Assembly (NCBI GenBank): GCA_963816985.1
Contig: CAWFMF010000004.1
Coordinates: forward strand, 124,001-188,000
Reading direction: 5' to 3'
Source: JAIVJM01 sp963816985
Lineage (GTDB): Bacteria; Acidobacteriota; Blastocatellia; Pyrinomonadales; Pyrinomonadaceae
Length of the DNA: 64,000 nucleotides
Program-made: the position numbers and the translations under genes
The notes under the pieces: model-generated
Databases searched by the model: none
What the model saw: only the letters and a program-made list of their open reading frames with translations
What the model was told of the DNA's origin: nothing
Shown here: piece by piece, positions 54,159 through 63,459 of the stretch
Position numbering within the stretch: position 1 is the stretch's first letter
How the letters are laid out: each line of letters opens with the position of its first letter

Positions 54159-55121
54159 CTAAGCGTGCGTCAGGACAGACGCTTCTTCGAGTAGGCGCGC
54201 GAGTTCGCGGCGGGTCTCCTCACTCGGCCCACGGAGCGGCGCGCGCACAGGCCCTCCGGCGTAGCCGAGCAGTTCGAGCGCGGCCTTCAAGCCGCCGATG
54301 CCGAAGCGCGTCGTGACGGCGGCGGCGAGCGGCGCGAGTCGCTTCTGTAGAGTGCGCGCGCGCTCGTACTCGCCGGCCTCGAACGCCTCGTAGACGGCGA
54401 CGCACAACTCCGGCGCGACGGCGGCGACGGCCAGAATCGCGCCGGGCGCGCCCGCGCACAAAGCCGCGTAGAGCGCCCCGCCGTGGCCCGTCATGACGAC
54501 GAAATCATCCGCCGCTTCCGTGCCCGTGAGGCGCAGCGTCTCGGTCAGTGCGAGCACGTCGCCGGAGCTGTCTTTGACGCCGCAGATATTTCCATGGGCG
54601 GCGAGCCGCGCGATTGCGTCGGGCGCGAGCGTGACGCCCGTGTTCTGCGGGATGTTGTAGAGGAGGACGGGCACGGGCGAGGCGTCGGCGACCGCCTCGA
54701 AGTGTTCGCAGAGCGCCTCGGCGTTCATCGCGCCGCGATAAAAGTGCGGCGTGAGGACGAGCACGGCGTCCGCCCCCGCCTCGGCCATCCGCCGCGCGTC
54801 CGTCGCGGTCGCGCGCGTGCCCTGCTCGCCCACCCCGACGACGAAGGCCAACTCCGTGGGCACGGCCCCGCGCGCCGCCTCGACCACCGAGAGCCGCTCG
54901 CGCTCCTCCAAGTGGACGCGCTCACCCGTCGAGCCGAGCGCGACGTACCCGCTCACGCCCGTCCGGTTCCAACGCTCGATGTTAGCGCACACGGCCCGCG
55001 CGTCAACTTCGCCTCCGTCGTCGAAGTTCGTCGGGAAAGGGATATGGACGCCGCGCAGCTTTCGCCGGAGCGTCGCGCCGGGCGCGGCAGTTTGTCCGCT
55101 GGGATGTTCTTCGTTCTTCAA
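54159..55121 (-). CDS. Dihydrodipicolinate synthase-family aldolase (DapA superfamily)
   Basis: The product has 320 residues with the DapA/NanA barrel: GVHIPFPTNFDDGGEVD, ALGSTGERVHLEERERL, VLVLTPHFYRG, the catalytic Tyr in LLYNIPQNTGVTL and the Schiff-base Lys in GNICGVKDSSGDV. These form the pyruvate-type class I aldolase site. The substrate-specific residues do not clearly fit DapA; HPHFYRG and GSTGERVHL resemble 4-hydroxy-2-oxoglutarate aldolase (HOGA1-like) and other dihydrodipicolinate-synthase-family enzymes. It follows bshC on the same strand with a 118-base gap. Confidence 0.9.
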   Translation of the reverse strand: MKNEEHPSGQTAAPGATLRRKLRGVHIPFPTNFDDGGEVDARAVCANIERWNRTGVSGYVALGSTGERVHLEERERLSVVEAARGAVPTELAFVVGVGEQGTRATATDARRMAEAGADAVLVLTPHFYRGAMNAEALCEHFEAVADASPVPVLLYNIPQNTGVTLAPDAIARLAAHGNICGVKDSSGDVLALTETLRLTGTEAADDFVVMTGHGGALYAALCAGAPGAILAVAAVAPELCVAVYEAFEAGEYERARTLQKRLAPLAAAVTTRFGIGGLKAALELLGYAGGPVRAPLRGPSEETRRELARLLEEASVLTHA

Positions 55122-55201
55122 GGCGCGGCATTATAACGAGGCCTCGCGGGGCTCGCAACGGCGATGGGCGTGACCGGTGACGACATCCTTGAAATAAGCG
55201 A

Positions 55202-55261
55202 CGGGGCACGCGAAAGAGGGGTTCCGCGCGTCTGCCCGGAACCCCTCTTTCGCGTGCCCCG
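55202..55261. terminator. Strong hairpin between two minus-strand genes
   Basis: A perfect 25-bp inverted repeat (55202-55226 with 55237-55261) and a 10-base loop lie 20 bases after the stop of the outer-membrane-like gene. No U-run follows, so it may be a repeat rather than a true terminator. Confidence 0.55.
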
Positions 55262-55280
55262 CTCACGCTTCCGCGCGAAG

Positions 55281-56948
55281 CTAAGGCTTTCCTTTGAACT
55301 GCGGCTTACGATTGAAGCCGTACTTGAACGAGGTCAGTACAAAGCTCTTTTTCTGGCCGTCGGCCCGGCCCGAATTCCCGCCCGCCGAGATCACAAAGTA
55401 AAGATTCTCAAGCAGCCGTGCCTCGGCCCCGACGGTGAAGCGGTTCGACACGTCGGTCGAGCCGCCGATAATCTTGTTCCGCACGTACGCGTCTTCCAAG
55501 TTGAAGGCGAAAGCCGGGCCGCCCAGTCGGAGTCGGCCACCGAAGAAGAAGCTGTTTTGTGTCAGGAACTCATCCGCCACGTCCGGGTTCGGGATTTGCT
55601 CACGAGTCCGGTAGCGCGCGTGCAAAATGAGCTGGGAGAATTTCTTCAGGCTCTCGACTTCCTCGAAGCCATAGGCGACCGATGTCCAGAACGCCCCGCC
55701 GTTCCACTTAAAGTCGGCGCTTTGCCCCGTCGTGCTGATGAAGCTCGGCGCGTAGGCGATGACCCAGCTCGAACGGTTCCAATTCAGCCCGCGCACTTCG
55801 TCGCGGCACTTGTCGGCCAAGGGCTTGAGCCTCGCCTCCTCCCCGGCGACGAAGCTCGCCACGGCCTCGGCGTCGTCGGGGTCAACGGTCGCGGGGATGT
55901 CAAAATCGTCGCTGAACTTCAGCTTGCTGACGAAGCACGTCAAGACATCGCCCTCAGGCCCTAAGTCGGGGCGGTAGACGCGCGGATCGCCCCTGTCCCA
56001 CAAGGTCGAACTGAGGCCCACGCCGAGCCGCGTCGAGAGGTCGTCTTCAGTGGCCCCCTTCGCCGCCACGAACGAGAATTGCGTCCGGGCGAGGAGCCGC
56101 TGCATGTAATCCTTCTGGTAATCCCCGATCTTCACGTTGGCCCCGTTAAAGAGCATGTAGGGCACGAAGTCGAAGGCGATGCCGGTCTGGAAGTTACCGT
56201 TCTGGTCGAGGCTGTTGAGGAACGAAGTGGCGAACTGGCGCGGGCTCGAAGGACGAATCACCGTCTGAGGCGTCAGCCCGAGCACCGCCGCCGCGGGAGA
56301 TTCGGGCGGCGACAGGTCGAGGTTCATGGCGTCTGCTTCGGCGTTCGCTTTGAATCGCGCGAGCAGCACGTTCACGACGGCGTCGGTAAGGTTCTGCCGG
56401 AACGGCGGGAAGACCCTTGTGGGGACGACCTCCGACGAGCCCGCTGCGATTTGTGGCGTGGAAGGGGCTTCGGCTGCGCGCGCCCCGACTGCCGCGACTT
56501 CGCTGGACGGCGCGTTGACAAGCACCTCCAGCCGGTTGAACTTCTGAACCGCGCGCGCACTCGCGCCCGGCTGGAGTTGGATGGAAATCGCGACCCCGTC
56601 GCCGCGCGCCTCGGCGCGCATGCCCGCGACCCCTCGACTGCTCAGACCTTCGCGCACAGCCGGAGCTTTCGCCGCCGGGATTAAGACGACGAAGCGGTCG
56701 CCGTCTCGGTAGGCCGAGTAGTCGTCGAGGGCGGCGTCGGCGACGATCAGCACGCGGGAGCCTTCGGCGGTGTCGCTGCTGCGCGGGGCCGCGATGTTTT
56801 TGGGCAGCGCTCTGCCGTCCGGCGACGCGTCTCCGGCGTGGGCCGCCCGCCCTTCCTGCCGCTGTGTCTGCGCGGCGGCGGGCTGCGCGACGATGGACAG
56901 CAACAACGCAAGCGTCAGAATTGGAATCTTTTTCAGCATAGGTTTCAC
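55281..56948 (-). CDS. Exported outer-membrane-like protein
   Basis: The product has 555 residues with a signal peptide (about 1-26, ILTLALLLSIVAQPAAAQ). The N-terminal part (about 60-160: SRVLIVADAALDDYSAYRDGDRFVVLIPAAKAP) resembles an AMIN-like beta domain. The C-terminal two thirds alternate aromatic and small residues in strands (FDFVPYMLFNGANVKIGDY, SSWVIAYAPSFIS, FFFGGRLRLGGPAFAFNLED, NLYFVISAGGN), consistent with a beta-barrel. It ends SFKYGFNRKPQFKGKP, without the usual C-terminal Phe. The GTG start overlaps the stop of the preceding gene by 4 bases (GTGA). Function is unknown; a surface or channel role is inferred. Confidence 0.7.
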   Translation of the reverse strand: MKPMLKKIPILTLALLLSIVAQPAAAQTQRQEGRAAHAGDASPDGRALPKNIAAPRSSDTAEGSRVLIVADAALDDYSAYRDGDRFVVLIPAAKAPAVREGLSSRGVAGMRAEARGDGVAISIQLQPGASARAVQKFNRLEVLVNAPSSEVAAVGARAAEAPSTPQIAAGSSEVVPTRVFPPFRQNLTDAVVNVLLARFKANAEADAMNLDLSPPESPAAAVLGLTPQTVIRPSSPRQFATSFLNSLDQNGNFQTGIAFDFVPYMLFNGANVKIGDYQKDYMQRLLARTQFSFVAAKGATEDDLSTRLGVGLSSTLWDRGDPRVYRPDLGPEGDVLTCFVSKLKFSDDFDIPATVDPDDAEAVASFVAGEEARLKPLADKCRDEVRGLNWNRSSWVIAYAPSFISTTGQSADFKWNGGAFWTSVAYGFEEVESLKKFSQLILHARYRTREQIPNPDVADEFLTQNSFFFGGRLRLGGPAFAFNLEDAYVRNKIIGGSTDVSNRFTVGAEARLLENLYFVISAGGNSGRADGQKKSFVLTSFKYGFNRKPQFKGKP

Positions 56949-57334
56949 ACTATTTTAATCTGGACTCGGTCGTAGACGATTTTCGGGTCGGGGTCGAGTG
57001 CGCCCTGCCTGTTGAAAGGCCCGTCGTCACAGTTCTGGCCGTCCTGCGTGAAGGTGCCCTTCATGCTGTACTGCTCGTTTGCTCCCCCCGTCGGCGAGGC
57101 GATGATGGCCTGCCAGGTGATGAAGCATCCGTCGAGGGTGGCGAGCGGCGCTTCGATGGGCCACTTGTCCGGGACGGTATCTACGTTCACCCCTTCGCCG
57201 ATCCTTGCGAGTTTATTTTTCCCGGTCGTGTCCCAGAGGTTGATCCTGTATTGAGCGAACTGCGCGAACCCAAACTCCAGCTCAATCTCAGGCTGGCCGC
57301 CGTTTCTCTTGAACTCAACGAACTGAATTGCCAT
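56945..57334 (-). CDS. Hypothetical protein translationally coupled to the outer-membrane-like gene
   Basis: The product has 129 residues from the ATG at 57334, with GGAG six bases upstream; a GTG one codon earlier is in frame. The sequence reads FKRNGGQPEIELEFGFAQFA, RINLWDTTGKNKLARIGEG, then GCFITWQAIIASPTGGANEQYSM. It is a small all-beta-looking protein with few charged patches and no signal peptide. I recognise no family. It overlaps the next gene by 4 bases, so the two are one unit. A 400-bp non-coding stretch lies upstream. Confidence 0.65.
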   Translation of the reverse strand: MAIQFVEFKRNGGQPEIELEFGFAQFAQYRINLWDTTGKNKLARIGEGVNVDTVPDKWPIEAPLATLDGCFITWQAIIASPTGGANEQYSMKGTFTQDGQNCDDGPFNRQGALDPDPKIVYDRVQIKIV

Positions 57335-57744
57335 CACGTTACTCCTTCAAATGATAGGCGAAGAACTCCCTTATCGAGGTGGCGCGGACGCCGGGCACGC
57401 GAAGTCCCGCCGAGGGTTTTTACCTTACGCTGGACTGTTCAAATATTTCTCGGTAAAGCTCGCGGCCCGCATTCGCATCAAGTGGTCGGTGTAGACCACT
57501 TCCTTCGTGATGCGGCGCTATTTCGGCGCCATGCTGCGTTGCGATCCTTGACGGTCGAGCGCGTTGTAGGGCGCTCGCCGGATGTAAAAGTACATGTGAA
57601 GCGCGTGCACAATAAGCTCGTAGGCTAAAGATGTCAACGGTTTTTTTTCGCCCCGTCGAGCGTCCCCAAAAAAGCGTAAGGGGAATAAATCAACGTCCGA
57701 GACCGAGGTAAAACCGTGTCGGGCGTCTGACCTTAGAACTGAGT
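57335..57744. other. Non-coding region before the coupled gene pair
   Basis: No convincing gene was found in these 410 bp. A small hairpin AAGTGGTC/GACCACTT pairs 57480-57487 with 57494-57501. A T8 run lies near 57640-57647, and CCCC...GGGG repeats flank AAAAAAGCGTAA near 57664-57682. The promoter of the minus-strand pair must lie at its low-coordinate end. Confidence 0.4.
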
Positions 57745-58651
57745 AGACCTCTTGCGAAAGTGGTTAACCGAGGCCGAGTTCATAGTCGTACAGCCCGGCG
57801 ATCAAGTTGAAGCGCAGCGAGAAGCGCTGCCTCCGGTTGCGATACCGCTCCGCTAGGATGCGGAAGATTTTCAAGCTGCGGATGACGTGCTCGACCACGA
57901 CCCGGCGTCGAGCTAACTCCCGGTTGCTTTGCTTCTGCTCCTCGGTTAGCTCTGACTTACGCGGCTTCTTGTGCGGCGTCCGGCTCTTTTCATGCAACTT
58001 CTGCAAGCCTTGATAGCCGCTGTCGGCCAGCACCTCCAGGCTCTCATGCAGCTCAAGGTTGCTGCGCTGATAGAGGGCGAAGTCATGGACGGGGCCGCGC
58101 CCATGATGAGTGCAGATAACTTGCCGGGTGCGCCCGTTGACCACGATCTGGCTCTTCAAGGTGTGGCGCTTCTTTTTGCCGCTGTAGTAGGCTTTCTGCT
58201 TTTTTTCGGACGTTCTATCGGGGTCTCGGCGACATCCACCACGACGAACTCGATCTGGTGGTCTGAAGGCTGCAACACTTTCTTGCCCGGCAGCTTGAAG
58301 GCCCGGCTCTTGGTCAAAATGTCTTCCACGCGCCGGATGACGCGGCACACGTTCGACTCGTGCAGGCCCCAACTCGTGGCGAGGTGGAAGAGCGTGCGGT
58401 ACTCGCGCCAATACTCTAAGGTCAGCAAGACTTGGTCTTCGACAGGGAGTTTAGGCGGTCGCCCCGTTTTACGCCGCGTCCTGGTCAGCCGCTTGGAGAC
58501 GAGTTCGACCATGCGCTGAAATGTTTCCGGTTCGACCCCGCAATAGCGTTTGAATTCTGCGGGGCGTAAATCTTTGATTTGCTCGTAGCTCATAGGATTT
58601 TGCCTGCTGAGCTACTTGTCGCATCTTTTACCCGACTTTCGCAAGAGGTCT
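57745..58651. mobile_element. IS5-family (ISL2-like) insertion sequence, 907 bp
   Basis: Perfect 17-bp terminal inverted repeats (57745-57761 and 58635-58651, AGACCTCTTGCGAAAGT) are flanked by a 3-bp AGT duplication on both sides (57742-57744 and 58652-58654). Two overlapping transposase frames on the minus strand fill it. Confidence 0.95.
57764..58593 (-). CDS. IS5-family transposase made from two frames by -1 frameshifting
   Basis: ORF A starts at 58593 (MSYEQIKDLRPAEFK, 145 residues if read alone to 58156). ORF B is the frame that ends at 57764. A run of seven A residues on the minus strand (plus 58200-58206) follows CCG, a slippery site. A -1 slip there joins IERPKK to KQKAYYSGKKKRHTLK, which is the continuous sequence of other ISL2 transposases. 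DDE residues: Asp in VVVDVAETPIERP (ORF A), Asp in VLADSGYQGLQKLH and Glu in RVVVEHVIRSLKIFRILAE (ORF B). Function is transposition; the frameshift could be programmed or a mutation. Confidence 0.88.
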
Positions 58652-58919
58652 AGTTTGTCCGGACTCGGTGACAGGTATCGCCCCCGTCACGCCCCCTCTA
58701 CTTAGATTATGGTTGCGCTCAAGGTTTCATTTCATTAAATTCGGCACGGCCCTCGAATTTTGCGACACGGCATTCGGTAATCGGAGTAGTATGGGCGGCC
58801 TCAAGGGTTTCCAAGGGTGCCGCGCTCTCCACGGAAGCTGGCCTCGTATCCACGCTTAGGACGAAAATTTCTCATCCGGCTCGCTCCCGACAGAGCCATA
58901 TTCCTCTTAGGTGCAGAAC

Positions 58920-61900
58920 ATGAATGGAAAAACCCGGAAGCAGGAAATCCCCCTTCATCTTTGCCAGGTGCTGGAAGATGAGTTCGAGAGTCTCCACGAG
59001 CAGCCGGACGCGGAGGGCAAAGTGGACGCGTCGGTAGCGAAGGACGCGGGGGCGGCGGTCGCGCCCGACTGGGAGTTCCAGGAGGGGCACGTGGATACGG
59101 CGGCGCTCGGCAGGACGCTCGAAGCCGCCTTCAAGGAGTGGGAGGAGAGCGGCGGCAGTGATTTGAAGCGCGTGGACGACCTCACCACCTACCTCGCGCT
59201 CAGGTATCCGGGCCTGCGGGGCGAGGGCGGCGAGAGGCTCGCCATCCTCAACCGCATACTCCGCGACGAGGACGAGGGCGGGCGGGCGAACGAGCCGGAC
59301 TTGAGGGTCTTCAAAAAAGTCCGCTTCGAGCACAAGGCTCTGCGCGACGAGACGCGGGGGCTTTTGGAACTCGGCTGGCCGCGCGACGGCGAGGAGGCAT
59401 TCGACGACGCGGGCGGGGCGCGGAGCGACCTCGTGCGCTTCCGGCGGCTGCTGCTTGAGGACGCCTTCCCGGCGGAGATGAAGCGCGTCTACGACCTGCG
59501 CGTCGGCGAGGCCGTGAGCCGCGTGCACTCGTTGGAGAAGAAGCGCTCGGCGGTCTGCTTCTCCGGCGGCGGCATCCGCAGCGGGACGTTCGCGCTCGGC
59601 GTCGTCCAGTCGCTCGCCGAGCGCGGACTGCTCAAAGAGTTCGACTACCTCTCGACCGTCTCCGGCGGCGGCTACGTCGGCGGTTGGCTGACGGCATGGA
59701 TTCACCGCCACCAGCAGGGGCTCGAAGGCGTCGTCAAAGAGCTGGACGGCTCGGCGCGCGCCTCGAAGACGGAGCCGGAGCCGGAGCCGCTGCGGCACCT
59801 GCGCGACTTCAGCAACTTCATCACGCCGCGCACCGGCATCCTCTCCGCCGACAGTTGGTCGTTCATCGTCATCTACATCCGCAACCTTCTGCTCAACTGG
59901 GTGGTGCTGATACCGCTCCTGGCGAGCGTGCTGATGATCCCGCGCGTGGCGAACGCCGTCGTCCTCGCCGACCCGGCGTGGCGCGTGCTGGCCGGGCTCG
60001 TGCTGCTTGGGGGCTTGAGCATCTTCCTCCTCAAGCCGGACTGGAAGACCTTCGGGTGGACGTTGGGCCTGGGCGTGCCGTCGCTCCTCGTCATCTGGGT
60101 GGCGCAGTCGGGCGCGTTGGTCGCCACCGCCGACCGGACGGCGCGCGTCGGCTACATCATGGGGACGCTGCTCGTCGCGGGCGCGCTCCTGAGCGCCTAC
60201 GCGCTGGCCTTCATGCGGCTCAACCGACCAAGCAACAGCGGGGTCTTGAGGCCCGGCAGTTATTGGGACAAGCGGCGCGACCAGAACAGCTTTATCTGGA
60301 TGTGCCTGCTGCCGCTGGCCGTCTCGACGGCGTTGCTGACCATCTTCTGGGCGTGGTTCCGTCACGAGGCGATGGTTCGGAACCTCCCCGGCGTCCGGTT
60401 CTTCGACTGGAAGATGGGCTACTTCAAGGGCTTCATGCTCTACGGCGTGGCGCTCGGCGTCCTGGGCGCGCTCATCTACGGGCTGCTCGCCGCCGTCTCG
60501 TGGCTGCAAACGCCGAAGGAGATGTGGCGCAAGCGCGACGCGTGGCTGCTGACGCCGTCGGAGGCCCGGAGGAAGTACGGTCGCCGGGGATGGAAGCTCG
60601 TCGGGAGCATCTTCAAGAACGGTTGGCGCGAGCTGATCGTGACGCTGCTGGCGAGCATGCTCGGCGCGTTCCTGCTATGGGTGGCGGCGGTCAAGATTCC
60701 GGTCTTCTACGAGCCGGTCGTGGCGGCGTTCCAGACCTACCCGGACGGGAGCGTCTCGACCGACACGCTCTCGCACACGGTCTGGCGGCGGGCCGAGGTC
60801 TACACCTACCTCGCCTTCCCCGTCTACCTCCTCATCTACTTCCTCGGCCTCACGCTCTTCGTCGGGTTCACGAGCCGCCGCTCGGAGAAGCCGCCGCTTG
60901 GGTACGGCGGGAACGGCGATGCGATGGGGCCGTTCATCCGCCGTCTGAACTGGTTGGGCAGCAGGCCGGACAGGATGTGGAACTGGGTTCTAAAAAAGAC
61001 TCACGTCGAGGACGAAGACCGCGAGTGGCTGGCGCGTGCGAGCGCGTGGATTTTCATCGTCGCGGGCGGGTGGCTGCTCCTCGGCGGGCTCGTCATCTTC
61101 GGGCCGCTGCTCTACTTCGACTTCGGCAACTGGCTGGCGGCGGCGGGCGGCGCTTCGGGGCTCGTCGCGCTCCTCGGCGGCGGCAGCTCGCGCACGCCCG
61201 GCGGCTCGAAGCAGGACGGCAAGACGAGCTTGCTCCAGACGCTCGGCGTCAACGTCTTAGTCCTCGCCGCATTCGTCTTCTTCGCCTGCATCATCATTCT
61301 GGTCTCGATCCTCTCAGGCACGATCATCGCGTGGCTCGCGCAGTTCTTCACGCCCGCCGTGTCGGGCTTGCTCGGCATCACGGCGCGCGACCTCGCGGCC
61401 TTCTCGGAGCGCTACCCGTTCCAGAGCCGTGCGAACGTCTTCCACGTCCTCCACTTCCCCTCATGGCTCTTCCTGCTGGGGCTCGCGCTCGGACTGCAAC
61501 TCTTCGGGCGGCTCTTCGCCGCGCTCATCAACCTCAACAAGTTCTCGCTCCACGCGGGCTACCGCGACCGCATCATCCGCGCCTTCCTCGGCGCGTCGCG
61601 TCTCCGGGGCGAGCGGAGCGCGAACCCCTTCACGGGCTTCGACCCGCGCGACAACCTCCCCATGAGCGAACTCCGCCCGTGGGTGCTGCGCGAGGCGGAC
61701 TTCAGGGGGCCGGACGACCTCGCGCGCTTCGTCTCCGAGATTAACCACCCGGTCGAGCGTGCGGTGGAAGTTGAGATTAAGGAGAAGAATGAGAAGTTCG
61801 TCGTTGACGGGACGACGCGGCGCGGCCGCCGCCGCCGCCCTGCGCGCCGGGATAGAGCGCGACGAGGGCGAGTCGCTCCGGTACTTCAAAGACCCGCCCG

Positions 61901-63435
61901 AAAGCATTGACTTCAACGCGTCGTTCCGCTCGGCGCTCTTCGCCGACCTCAGCCGCCTGATACAGAAGTCAGACCTCTCGGCGAGCGAGCCCTTCAAGGG
62001 CTTAGTGAGCAAGGTCTTGGAGCGAGAGGCGCGGAAGCTCGCGGAGGCGCGGAAGAAGGGCACGGGGGGTGAGGGGGACTCGCCCGCCGTCGCCGCGCGC
62101 AAGCCGGACACGGTGAAGCTGAACCGCCTGCTTCTCAACGAGGTGTTCCCCGACTGCCTGCACTACCCGCCGAAGCCTTACCGGCTGCTGCACGTCGTCA
62201 ACATGACGCTCAACCTCGTGCGCGGCAAGCGCCTCGCGTGGCAGCAGCGACGCGCGCAGTCGTTCACGTCGAGCCCCTTGCACTCCGGCACGCTCTTCGG
62301 CGGCTACCGTCGGACGCTCGACTACGGCGGCAAGAACGGCATCACGATGGGGACGGCGGTCGCCATTTCGGGCGCGGCGGCCAGCTCCAACATGGGCTAC
62401 TTCTCGCCCTCGCCGTTCGTCACCTTCGTCCTCACGTTCTTCAACGCGCGGCTCGGATGGTGGCTCGGCAACCCCGGAGTCTACGGCGCGGAGACCTTCT
62501 ACCGCTCGCACCCGCAGAGCGCCTTGAGCCCGATCCTCGACGAGGCGTTCGGCCTCACCGATAACGAGCACCCATACGTCCTGCTCTCCGACGGCGGCCA
62601 CTTCGAGAACCTCGGCCTCTACGAGATGGTCTTGCGCCGCTGCCGCAACATCATCGTCGTGGACGGCTCCGCCGACCCCTCAGGCGGCTACTCCGACCTC
62701 GGCGCGGCGGTGCGTAAAATCCGCATTGACTTCGGCATCCCCATCGAGTTCCCCTCGCCCTTCCCCATCCTCGCGCGCCCCGAAAGCGAAACGAAGGGCG
62801 GCTCCTACTTCGCCGTCGGCGACATCCACTACGAGGCGGTGGACACGCCCCCGCACGGCATGTCGTCCCGGAGCCTGACGGGCAAACTCATCTACATCAA
62901 GCCCGCCATCTACAATCAGGAGCCCCGCGACATCTTCAACTACGCGCAGGGAGACCCGACCTTCCCGCACGAATCCACCGCCGACCAGTTCTTCGACGAG
63001 CCGCAGTTCGAGAGCCACCGGATGCTCGGCTATCACATCCTCGAAGAACTCCTGGACGGTGCGGCGTCCGGCTCGACCGGCGACGGCGTGACCGCCAGCC
63101 CGCGAAACCTCCAGACCTTCGTCAACTGGCTCGCCGAGAAGGCGGAGATGGAGAAGCGCGCGGCGGCTGAAGAGGAGCAGGACAAGGCCGTGACGCTCTT
63201 CAACGCGATGCTCTCTTCCCTCCCCACCGCCGAGGGCGCGAGCCCGAAGCAGAACGGCGGCTCCAACAGGGGCGGAGACCGCCGAGCAGCCAGACGCCGC
63301 ACGCCGCGCAAGCCTAAAAAGCCAAGGGACTCGAACCCCGCGCAGGGCACGCCGAGGGCAGGGCTCGTCCCTGCCCTCTCTCTCTTGTGGCGAACCGTCT
63401 CGTTTGATATTCGGCGCGGGGGCGTGCGAGGATAG
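58920..63435 (+). CDS. Very large patatin-like phospholipase with membrane helices, frameshifted
   Basis: The ATG at 58920 has AGGTG upstream; a GTG at 58911 is an alternative. The first frame is open to 61910 and the second from about 61800 to 63435, so a 1-base shift near 61800-61850 (a GCC/CGC run) splits one gene of about 1,500 residues. Frame 1 has the oxyanion loop VCFSGGGIRSGTFALGV (about 214) and the nucleophile region LSTVSGGGYVGGWL, then at least eight membrane helices (about 320-830). Frame 2 has the catalytic Asp motif VLLSDGGHFENLGLYEMV. The Ser and Asp of one active site thus lie in different frames. It may hydrolyse membrane lipids at the inner membrane. Confidence 0.85.
63356..63376. 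repeat. Single unit of the GGGCAGGGCTCGTCCCTGCCC repeat inside a gene end
   Basis: These 21 bases are identical to 18648-18668. They encode AGLVPAL in the C-terminal tail of the patatin frame, after the conserved part ends. A mobile repeat appears to have lengthened the reading frame. Confidence 0.8.
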
Positions 63436-63459
63436 GGCCGCTTCCGGCTGAAACATTTT

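Noticed and set aside
57251..57628. 125-codon plus-strand frame in the region before the second IS
   Set aside because: It overlaps a coupled minus-strand gene and its composition is not protein-like.
63325..63352. tRNA T-arm-like sequence on the minus strand (GGTTCGAGTCCC)
   Set aside because: No anticodon or D arm lies at the right distance; it is within a coding tail and probably chance.
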